Of a stretch of DNA of 5,912 bases, positions 1-4,499 are shown one piece after another. This DNA is from Chloroflexota bacterium. GTDB lineage: Bacteria; Chloroflexota; Anaerolineae; Anaerolineales; Villigracilaceae. A program made the position numbers and the translations under genes. The notes under the pieces are model-generated. The model was not told the origin of the DNA. It did not search any database and worked only from the letters and a program-made list of their open reading frames with translations. Position 1 is the first letter of the stretch, and each line of letters begins with the position of its first letter. The stretch covers positions 1 through 5,912 of the forward strand of contig JAKANW010000213.1 in assembly GCA_021823555.1 (NCBI GenBank). Direction: 5' to 3'.

Positions 1-1395
1 GAAAAACTTGCCAACAAGGAGATCATGTACGGAACGAACACCGGCATCGGCGAGTTTTCGGAGAAGGTGCTCAACGACGAGCAGGTGAAGGAATTCCAGA
101 AATATCTGATCTACAACCACGCGGCGGGCATCGGCGATCCCGCACCGATTGAGCACGTCCGCGCAGCGCTGGCGGGACGCATCAACGTCCACGCGCACGG
201 CAATTCGGGCTGCAGGCCGGAGATCACTCTGACACTGGTGGAGATGCTCAACAAGGGCGTCACACCAGTGGTTTGTCAGAAGGGGTCGGTGGGCGCGAGC
301 GGCGACCTGGCCCCGATGGCGCAAGCCGCACTGCTGCTGATGGGGGAAGGAGAAGCTTTCTTTAACGGCGAACGACTCAAAGGTCAGGAAGCGATGCGGC
401 GGGCGGGGGTTCCGATTCCCGGCCTCCAGGCACGCGATGGTCTGGCCGCCATTAACGGGTCCAATTTGCTGACCGCCATGTCTGCCCTGCACATTCACGA
501 TATGGAACGCTTCCTCAAGCAAGCCGAGATCGCTGCAGCCATGTCCATTGAGGCGCTGCTCGGCAACATGAAACCCTACAACACCAAGCTGCACGAGTTG
601 CGCGGCTTCAGGGGCGCGATCACGTCGGCGAAAAATATCATGAAGGTCATCGAAGGCTCGGACCTGACGACCGGCAAGATGAAAACCAAAGTGCAGGACG
701 CCTACTCAATGCGCTCCACGCCGCAGGTGATCGGCGCGGCGCGCGACGCGCTGGCCTATGCCCGCACGCAGGTGGAGATCGAATTGAACGGCGTGGGCGA
801 CAACCCGATCTTCGTCCCCGAACTGAAACTGACCCTGACGGGCGCGAACTTCCAGGGCACACCGGTGGCCCTGCCGATGGATATGGCCGGGGCAGCCGTG
901 ACGATGGTCTGCGTGCTATCGGAACGGCGACTCAACCGCCTGACCAATCCCGCGCTTTCGCAGGGCCTGCCCGATTTCCTGGCGCACGAGCCGGGCTTTT
1001 ACTCCGGGCTGATGCTCTCGCAATACACCGCCGACCATCTGATCGTGGAGCAACGCATTCTTTCCGCGCCCGCCTCGATCCAGTCCATTCCCGCCGCGGC
1101 CGACCAGGAGGACTTCGTCTCGATGGGCATGAATACCGCCCTCAAGAACGGGCAAATTCTCGATAATGCGTTCGGTGTTTTGGGAATCGAATTCATGGCT
1201 GCTGCGCAGGCGCTCGACTTCCGCCAGTTCACGCCGGGCAAAGGGACGCAGGCCGCGCGCGAAGTAATTCGCAAATATGTGGCCCATCTCGAAGTGGACC
1301 GTCCGTTGTATCCCGATCACAATGCCATGAAGGCGCTGGTTAAATCAGGCGAGATTTTGGAAGAGGCAGAGAAGGTGGTGGGGAAGTTGAATTGA
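1..1395 (+). CDS. MIO-type histidine/aromatic amino acid ammonia-lyase (5' partial)
   Basis: Family members eliminate ammonia from histidine, phenylalanine or tyrosine with a self-formed MIO electrophile; some relatives are 2,3-aminomutases. The reading frame is open to the first base, and the family normally has about 50 residues before the Tyr-Gly-x-Asn-Thr-Gly motif. The Met at nt 25, which lies right beside that motif, is therefore internal and the true start is outside the window. Counting that Met as 1, the MIO triad Ala91-Ser92-Gly93 (nt 295-303) sits in GSVGASGDLAP. The residues matching the Pseudomonas HutH active site are all present: Tyr2, His32, Asn144, Gln224, Tyr227, Arg230, Phe276 and Glu362. 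The Glu at the QED motif is the histidase state, whereas many PAL/TAL enzymes have Gln there. No hutU, hutI or hutG lies downstream, so the substrate is open. The protein is cytosolic, probably a homotetramer. Family assignment is very secure; specificity is not. Confidence 0.95.
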   Translation, partial: EKLANKEIMYGTNTGIGEFSEKVLNDEQVKEFQKYLIYNHAAGIGDPAPIEHVRAALAGRINVHAHGNSGCRPEITLTLVEMLNKGVTPVVCQKGSVGASGDLAPMAQAALLLMGEGEAFFNGERLKGQEAMRRAGVPIPGLQARDGLAAINGSNLLTAMSALHIHDMERFLKQAEIAAAMSIEALLGNMKPYNTKLHELRGFRGAITSAKNIMKVIEGSDLTTGKMKTKVQDAYSMRSTPQVIGAARDALAYARTQVEIELNGVGDNPIFVPELKLTLTGANFQGTPVALPMDMAGAAVTMVCVLSERRLNRLTNPALSQGLPDFLAHEPGFYSGLMLSQYTADHLIVEQRILSAPASIQSIPAAADQEDFVSMGMNTALKNGQILDNAFGVLGIEFMAAAQALDFRQFTPGKGTQAAREVIRKYVAHLEVDRPLYPDHNAMKALVKSGEILEEAEKVVGKLN

Positions 1396-1457
1396 CCGTA
1401 GACCGCGGACGATGGACGGTAGATGATGAACGGTCTACGGTCCACCGTCCACGGTCT
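1395..1457. repeat. Degenerate heptamer tandem array, palindromic
   Basis: The nine units are accgtag, accgcgg, acgatgg, acggtag, atgatga, acggtct, acggtcc, accgtcc and acggtct. A is invariant at unit position 1, and C occurs at position 2 in eight of nine. The last two bases are AG, GG, GG, AG in the four left units and CT, CC, CC, CT in the four right units, an exact mirror around the central unit. The core ACSGT is itself self-complementary. Similar short heptameric repeats are known from cyanobacteria, and I associate comparable ones with Chloroflexota; the latter is recollection rather than a check. Confidence 0.8.
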
Positions 1458-1462
1458 TTTTT
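1395..1462 (+). terminator. Rho-independent terminator built from nine degenerate heptamers
   Basis: The lyase stop codon ends at 1395. Arms 1400-1422 and 1435-1457 form a 23-position stem with 20 Watson-Crick pairs and three mismatches (1406/1451, 1412/1445, 1418/1439). The loop is 12 nt, and six T follow at 1457-1462. The T tract exists only on the plus strand, so this ends lyase transcription before the convergent deacetylase gene. The sequence reads as nine consecutive 7-mers from 1395 to 1457 of the form ACSGT plus two bases. Confidence 0.85.
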
Positions 1463-1531
1463 ATTTAACACGAGTGGAGTCATCCCCCATCCACGAAGCG
1501 ACGGCGATATTGCAATGCGGAATCAACCTCT

Positions 1532-2536
1532 TTAAAAGCCATGCCATTGGGAAATCTTCTCGATCATTTCACTTATATCCGGTTCCTTGCGCAACGAGGC
1601 GTCGCCAGGGTCCACGAAAGGCTTGTTGGTCAGCGTGGCAAAGACAGCCTGGGCGCCATTGGCAAGATAATGCGGGTCATACCCGCCTTCCAGCACGAAG
1701 ACAATTTTGCCGCCGCAAAATTCTTCAGCAAAGCCAACCAATCTCTTTGATATTGTATAAAAGCCTGCGCTGGAAAGTCCCAGCGTAGTGATGGGATCCT
1801 TCCAGTGCGCGTCGAAGCCTGCCGAGACGAATAGCATCTGCGGACGGAAGGATTCCACTGCCGGGCGGATGATCGCATCAGCGATGCGGGCGATGGATAC
1901 GTCCCCCGCGAAGGCAGGCAGCGGCACGTTGACGATGCGCTTCTTTGCATGAGGCGCATCCTCGAACCAGCCTGTGCCGGGGTAGATGCCCCATTGGTGC
2001 GTGGAGAGATAGGCCACACGCTCATCGTTCAGGAAGGCAGCCTGTGTGCCGTTGCCGTGATGAGCGTCATAGTCCACGATCATGACGCATTCCAGTCCAC
2101 CGGCCAATGCCTGGCGGGCAGCGATGGCAACGTTGTTGAAGATACAAAATCCCATCGACCGCTGCGGCTCGGCGTGATGTCCCGGCGGACGGACGATGGC
2201 AAAGGCGTTGACTGCTTCCCTGGCCAGGACCGCGTCCGTGCAGGCCAGCGCGCCGCCAACGGCCAGCAGGGCGTCTTGATAAGAGGTTGGGGTCACAAAT
2301 GTGGGAGCATAATCTATCACTGCCGGGGCCTCGGTGCGGCAGATGCGTTCGATGGCGGCCACCAGCCTCGGGTCGTGGACGGATGCGACCTGCTCAGGTG
2401 TGGCAGGTACGGGTTCGAGCTGTTCCGCTTGAAAGCGGCCAAGTCGCTGTTTCAGGAGTTCCAGCCGCGCCGGCCGTTCCGGATGGTCGGGATATTCATG
2501 CGCAGGCGATGGGACGAAAGTATACACCGTCGTCAT
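1532..2536 (-). CDS. Histone deacetylase-superfamily zinc amidohydrolase (class II-like)
   Basis: This is a cytosolic zinc hydrolase that removes acyl groups from an amine. Bacterial members act on acetylated polyamines, acetylated proteins or small amides. At 334 aa it has the length of a complete single-domain family member. Visible landmarks in order are: HPERPARL near residue 18, typical of class II-like enzymes; RPPGHH with the paired catalytic His120-His121; GFCIFNNVAIAA; the VDYDAHHGNGTQ segment giving zinc ligands Asp157 and His159; SAGFDAH giving the third ligand Asp242; and LEGGYD with the transition-state Tyr286. No catalytic residue is missing. The gene converges on the lyase and lies 254 bp downstream of the NYN gene on the same strand. 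The ATG at 2536 is preceded by a -10 box and no Shine-Dalgarno sequence. The substrate (acetylpolyamine, acetyl-lysine or acetoin-related) cannot be decided from the sequence. Confidence 0.93.
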   Translation of the reverse strand: MTTVYTFVPSPAHEYPDHPERPARLELLKQRLGRFQAEQLEPVPATPEQVASVHDPRLVAAIERICRTEAPAVIDYAPTFVTPTSYQDALLAVGGALACTDAVLAREAVNAFAIVRPPGHHAEPQRSMGFCIFNNVAIAARQALAGGLECVMIVDYDAHHGNGTQAAFLNDERVAYLSTHQWGIYPGTGWFEDAPHAKKRIVNVPLPAFAGDVSIARIADAIIRPAVESFRPQMLFVSAGFDAHWKDPITTLGLSSAGFYTISKRLVGFAEEFCGGKIVFVLEGGYDPHYLANGAQAVFATLTNKPFVDPGDASLRKEPDISEMIEKISQWHGF

Positions 2537-2548
2537 GTTCGTATTATA
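2537..2548 (-). promoter_or_regulatory. -10 box implying a near-leaderless deacetylase mRNA
   Basis: On the minus strand a perfect TATAAT (2548 to 2543) ends six bases before the ATG at 2536. Transcription normally starts about seven bases after this hexamer, so the start would fall on or within a base or two of the A of ATG. No purine-rich Shine-Dalgarno sequence exists upstream of the ATG. The -35 position is occupied by a C run on the minus strand (G run at 2566-2572), so there is no recognisable -35 hexamer. Confidence 0.5.
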
Positions 2549-2588
2549 TTATGTATGAGGAAAGAGGGGGGGAATGGCCCTTAATAAA

Positions 2589-2637
2589 GACACCGCCGCC
2601 CGTCAACATGGGGGGGGCATGCTGATCGCGGCGGCGG
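2589..2637 (-). terminator. GC-rich hairpin upstream of the deacetylase promoter, terminator-like
   Basis: Arms 2593-2600 (ccgccgcc) and 2630-2637 (ggcggcgg) form a perfect 8-bp GC-only stem. The 29-nt loop contains a CATG, G-run, CATG element. Reading the minus strand, the stem is followed by tgtctttattaa, which is only weakly T-rich. It lies between the NYN gene and the deacetylase promoter, so it could stop read-through from NYN. The weak T tract and long loop keep confidence low. Confidence 0.35.
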
Positions 2638-2680
2638 GCGGACACCTCAAATACCAGTAAAGGGAGGGCAGGTGTCGATG

Positions 2681-2729
2681 ACATTAATATACACCTGATT
2701 AGTCCGAATTACATTAAGCCTAGATTAGT
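2681..2729. repeat. Paired direct repeats acattaa ... gattagt
   Basis: The heptamer acattaa occurs at 2681-2687 and 2711-2717. Each copy is followed by gattagt, at 2697-2703 and 2723-2729. The two composite units, with gaps of 9 and 5 bp, lie in an AT-rich island between the NYN stop and the GC-rich hairpin. The role is unknown; a regulator-binding site is one possibility. Confidence 0.4.
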
Positions 2730-2734
2730 AACTT

Positions 2735-2757
2735 GATAAAAATTGTCTAATTTTATC
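2735..2757. repeat. AT-rich inverted repeat downstream of the NYN gene
   Basis: The arms gataaaaatt (2735-2744) and aattttatc (2749-2757) pair over nine positions with one bulged A and a gtct tetraloop. The element is 33 bp after the NYN stop on the minus strand. It has no GC stem, so it is a poor intrinsic terminator and may instead be an mRNA 3'-end structure or a binding site. Confidence 0.4.
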
Positions 2758-2790
2758 CCCCGAATTTCCTAGCGCTCGTTTCTTTGTTCC

Positions 2791-3270
2791 CTACCCGGCC
2801 TTGTGATCCCGCTTATTGAACAGATCCAGCCATTCTTCAATTTCACGCTCACTCAGGGATTTTTCCCTGCTGGATGCAGGCGGCCCGACGCGCAGAGTTT
2901 CCATCACGGTGCGGGCGAACTCGTCCGAGGAGATCACACTGGCTCCTGCTGCCTTGGACTCATTTTGGACGCGATGATCTGATGAAACGACCGTCCAGTT
3001 TTTGACGGCTTTGCCCAGTTTCTTTAATCGCAGGCGGATGGCTTCGTCTGCGATCATGGGCCTGGGGATGAAGTGCGCTGTTATGAGGCCGATCCTGCGC
3101 GTCCCTGGGTAACCGGGCTGTGCGTTGTCAAAGTAGATTTCCACCTCCCCGCGCCGCGCCAGGCGGCAGAATTCGTTGAGTTGGTCCACCAAGACCAGTT
3201 CATCATCGAGGTCATTCAGGCGCAGGCCCAGTTTGGGGATCAGGTTATGGCCATCGATCAGGTAGGGCAT
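2791..3270 (-). CDS. NYN/YacP-type PIN-like nuclease domain protein
   Basis: The 159-aa protein starts with the strand-loop LIDGHNLI, the hallmark of NYN domains related to Bacillus YacP (Rae1). That family adopts a PIN-like fold and the studied member cleaves mRNA at the ribosome. Acidic residues fit a metal-binding centre: Asp6 with Asn9, Asp48 in EIYFDNAQPG, Asp75 in IADEAIRLRLKK, and Asp98 in VVSSDHRVQNESKAAGASVISSDEFA. The nuclease fold fills residues 1-125. A polar linker then leads to a conserved-looking acidic helix, SEREIEEWLDLF (140-151). The ATG at 3270 is forced, because an in-frame stop lies four codons upstream (TAA at 3282-3280). The only good Shine-Dalgarno sequence lies about 12 nt away, better placed for an overlapping mini-ORF. 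RNA cleavage is inferred from the family; the target is unknown. Confidence 0.85.
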   Translation of the reverse strand: MPYLIDGHNLIPKLGLRLNDLDDELVLVDQLNEFCRLARRGEVEIYFDNAQPGYPGTRRIGLITAHFIPRPMIADEAIRLRLKKLGKAVKNWTVVSSDHRVQNESKAAGASVISSDEFARTVMETLRVGPPASSREKSLSEREIEEWLDLFNKRDHKAG

Positions 3271-3278
3271 GAAAACAT
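3258..3278 (-). other. Overlapping six-codon mini-ORF at the NYN start
   Basis: On the minus strand gaggggtaaaATG places a Shine-Dalgarno-like run four bases before an ATG at 3278. It encodes M-F-S-C-P-T and then TGA (3260-3258), out of frame with the NYN ATG at 3270, which it overlaps. Ribosomes starting here would end 10 bases into the NYN gene. Whether it is translated is unknown. Confidence 0.3.
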
Positions 3279-3325
3279 TTTACCCCTCTCTGCTATGGGC
3301 CATGGAAATCTTCGGGAAAGCGGAT

Positions 3326-3340
3326 CGGTTTTATCAACCG
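3326..3340. repeat. Short hairpin abutting a longer inverted repeat
   Basis: The arms cggtt (3326-3330) and aaccg (3336-3340) pair perfectly around a 5-nt loop. The element directly abuts the 13-bp inverted repeat that starts at 3341, so the two would stack end to end. Confidence 0.35.
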
Positions 3341-3377
3341 TAAAGGCTCGAAGGGCGTTTGTGTCTTCGAGCCTTTA
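3341..3377. repeat. Perfect 13-bp inverted repeat in the OsmC-NYN gap
   Basis: The arms taaaggctcgaag (3341-3353) and cttcgagccttta (3365-3377) are exact reverse complements around an 11-nt loop. The stem is GC-rich inside with A/T ends, the shape of a bidirectional terminator, but no T run longer than three follows on either strand. It lies about 70 bp upstream of the NYN start on the minus strand. It could terminate stray transcription, bind a protein, or structure the NYN leader. Confidence 0.6.
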
Positions 3378-3418
3378 TACAGGAACGGTTATTCCAAAAT
3401 TATCAACTCACGTTACAC

Positions 3419-3476
3419 AAAACGTCCCGAAGGTTCCCATAATTCGGGCTCGTTTTTGGCTCAAACTTTCGGGACG
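3419..3476 (-). terminator. Terminator of the OsmC-like gene
   Basis: Arms 3423-3435 and 3464-3476 form a 13-bp stem with a single G-U wobble at 3432/3467 and a 28-nt loop. On the minus strand it is followed by four T (3422-3419). It lies about 45 bp after the OsmC-like stop codon, the expected position. The inner cccgaa (3426-3431) can alternatively pair with ttcggg at 3443-3448, a mutually exclusive 6-bp hairpin. Confidence 0.6.
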
Positions 3477-3482
3477 GTGCGT

Positions 3483-3511
3483 AATATCAGTTATCAAGGT
3501 ATCCTGATATT
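3483..3511. repeat. 8-bp inverted repeat just after the OsmC-like stop
   Basis: The arms aatatcag (3483-3490) and ctgatatt (3504-3511) are exact reverse complements with a 13-nt loop. The element begins 10 bp beyond the OsmC-like stop codon on the minus strand. It is AT-rich and has no T tract, so it is more likely a 3'-end stabilising hairpin than a terminator. Confidence 0.45.
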
Positions 3512-3521
3512 GTCGAAAAAC

Positions 3522-3914
3522 TTATGAAACCGCCACTTCCTTGGTGACAATCTCGAATTCGGGCGGATTCTCCAAGGTCTTCTTGACCGCGCACAATTCC
3601 GCCGATTTGATCAACGCGTCGTGGTATTTGACCGGAAACTCCGGCGGGACCTGGATCTCCAAATCTATCTTCTGGACCAGACCGCTAAAGGGGTTGCTGT
3701 GAATATGTTGGATGATACGAATGCCTTCGGCTGGCAACCCACGTTGGCGGCAGAAGCCGAGCACATAGATGCCGGCGCAGGTTCCAATGGACGAAAGGAA
3801 CACCGCAAACGGCGTGGGCGCGGAAGCGGAAGGGGGTTGGTCGGTGGCTACAGTAAAGGGACCGAAATGGGCGTCTACGCGTGAGCCGCCGGGGAAGTCA
3901 ATCAGCATTTCCAT
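3522..3914 (-). CDS. OsmC-like thiol peroxidase/redox protein
   Basis: OsmC-family proteins reduce organic hydroperoxides through two cysteines; YhfA-type relatives have less certain roles. This 130-aa protein has the usual domain size for the YhfA-like branch. The first cysteine lies in SSIGTCAGIYVLGFCRQRGLPAEG (Cys45, at the start of the central helix) and the resolving one in SAELCAVKKTLENPPEF (Cys108), the classic C-terminal OsmC motif. A further cysteine, Cys55, follows the first by ten residues. The N-terminal strands are short, so it resembles YhfA-like members more than Ohr. The ATG at 3914 is chosen because GGAG lies 8 nt upstream; a second ATG at 3908 is possible. It is divergent from the DUF1232 gene and followed by its own hairpins. 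Peroxidase activity is inferred from the family. The protein is probably a cytosolic homodimer. Confidence 0.9.
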   Translation of the reverse strand: MEMLIDFPGGSRVDAHFGPFTVATDQPPSASAPTPFAVFLSSIGTCAGIYVLGFCRQRGLPAEGIRIIQHIHSNPFSGLVQKIDLEIQVPPEFPVKYHDALIKSAELCAVKKTLENPPEFEIVTKEVAVS

Positions 3915-3922
3915 ATTTCATA

Positions 3923-3964
3923 CTCCATTGTCAAGTTTATAAGATTTGGATGTGAAATAACCAA
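3923..3964 (-). promoter_or_regulatory. Promoter and ribosome-binding site of the OsmC-like gene
   Basis: On the minus strand TTGGTT (3964-3959), a 17-bp spacer and TATAAA (3941-3936) form a sigma-70-like promoter. Its predicted start lies near 3929. The transcript would begin just before the Shine-Dalgarno core GGAG (3926-3923), which is 8 nt from the ATG at 3914, giving a very short leader. Confidence 0.55.
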
Positions 3965-3981
3965 AAAAGTTGCATACGTCT

Positions 3982-3987
3982 TATAAT
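3982..3987 (+). promoter_or_regulatory. Possible -10 box for the DUF1232-dehydrogenase operon
   Basis: A perfect TATAAT hexamer lies 148 bp upstream of the DUF1232 start on the plus strand. The position 17 bp upstream (3959-3964) holds aaccaa, which is the -35 element of the OsmC-like gene on the other strand and not a -35 hexamer here. It would give a leader of roughly 140 nt. It is weakly supported; the rest of the 221-bp divergent gap shows no better promoter. Confidence 0.25.
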
Positions 3988-4062
3988 TAGCCATCTGATT
4001 TAACAGTTGACGTTACGACCGCTCTGCAGGTTTGGATAAAAAGCAGCCTCGAATTACGGGAA

Positions 4063-4090
4063 CACTTCGACACTTCCTTCGGTCGCAGTG
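4063..4090 (+). other. Hairpin in the DUF1232 mRNA leader
   Basis: The segments cact (4063-4066) and agtg (4087-4090), then cgac (4068-4071) and gtcg (4082-4085), pair in register with one mismatch around a 10-nt loop. The region also holds a tandem near-repeat, acacttcg followed by acacttcc (4062-4077). No known riboswitch or leader motif is recognised. Confidence 0.3.
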
Positions 4091-4135
4091 CATCGCCTGC
4101 AGGACGTTTTACGTAGATGAGTTACAGGAGAACAA

Positions 4136-4492
4136 ATGTCGAATCCTAACGATCTGATTATCCCGCCACAGGGTGGCGTTCTAAAAGAAATTGTGGCCCG
4201 ATTGAAGCTGATTGTCCGACTGATGGGCGATCGCCGCGTCAGTCCCTGGCTCAAACTCATCCCGATTGCCACACTTGCCTATGTCATCTCGCCAGTGGAC
4301 CTCATTATGGGGATCCCTGGCCTGGATGCATTGGACGATACGGCTGTCATCTGGCTTGGTAGTTACCTCTTCCTCGAATTTTGCCCTCCCGAAGTTGTGC
4401 GCGAGCACGCCAAGGCTTTGAGCGCCAATACCAGTATCAATAAAAATGATGAGGTGGTGGATGCCGAATCTGTGGAAATAAAGGACGACTAA
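4136..4492 (+). CDS. YkvA/DUF1232 small membrane protein
   Basis: The 118-aa protein carries the DUF1232 (YkvA) signature: SPWLKLIPIATLAYVISPVDLI (36-57) followed by the glycine/aspartate turn IPGLDALDDTAV (60-71). Two hydrophobic stretches, about residues 41-60 and 69-83, suggest a membrane hairpin. A basic helix precedes them (16-34) and a polar, acidic tail follows (98-118). The biochemical role of this family is unknown. The start is well supported by AGGAG at 4126-4130, five bases before the ATG. The stop is TAA, with a second in-frame TAA directly after it, and the dehydrogenase ATG follows 7 nt later, so the two genes are probably cotranscribed. No enzymatic residues are evident. Confidence 0.9.
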   Translation: MSNPNDLIIPPQGGVLKEIVARLKLIVRLMGDRRVSPWLKLIPIATLAYVISPVDLIMGIPGLDALDDTAVIWLGSYLFLEFCPPEVVREHAKALSANTSINKNDEVVDAESVEIKDD

Positions 4493-4493
4493 T

Positions 4494-4499
4494 AAAAGG
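4494..4499 (+). promoter_or_regulatory. Abnormally close ribosome-binding sequence before the lipoprotein gene
   Basis: The only nearby purine-rich run, aaaagg, touches the ATG at 4500 with no spacer. Another AAGGA (4481-4485) is 14 nt away inside the DUF1232 gene. Neither has standard spacing. The start is nevertheless fixed by the signal peptide, so initiation probably relies on ribosomes finishing DUF1232, whose stop codon is 7 nt upstream. Confidence 0.4.

Noticed and set aside
25..27. Met at 25 as the start of the lyase
   Set aside because: The frame stays open to base 1, and the family always has about 50 residues before the catalytic Tyr motif that starts here, so the gene begins outside the window.
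916..1320. A 134-codon minus-strand frame inside the lyase gene
   Set aside because: It is the antisense shadow of a well-conserved enzyme, with no ribosome-binding site or domain.
1949..2584. A 211-codon plus-strand open frame opposite the deacetylase gene
   Set aside because: It lies almost entirely antisense to a gene with every catalytic residue intact. Its translation shows no recognisable domain, and such frames are common opposite GC-rich coding sequence.
3341..3377. Terminal inverted repeat of an insertion sequence
   Set aside because: The arms are only 11 nt apart, there is no transposase and no target-site duplication is evident.
3073..3507. A 144-codon plus-strand frame running across the NYN start and the hairpin-rich gap
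   Set aside because: Its first half is antisense to the conserved NYN domain, and its second half translates inverted repeats. The product resembles no known protein.
3930..3935. TTGACA-like -35 box on the minus strand right before the OsmC-like gene
   Set aside because: It lies too close to the start codon; the matching -10 would fall inside the coding region, and the TTGGTT/TATAAA pair upstream fits better.
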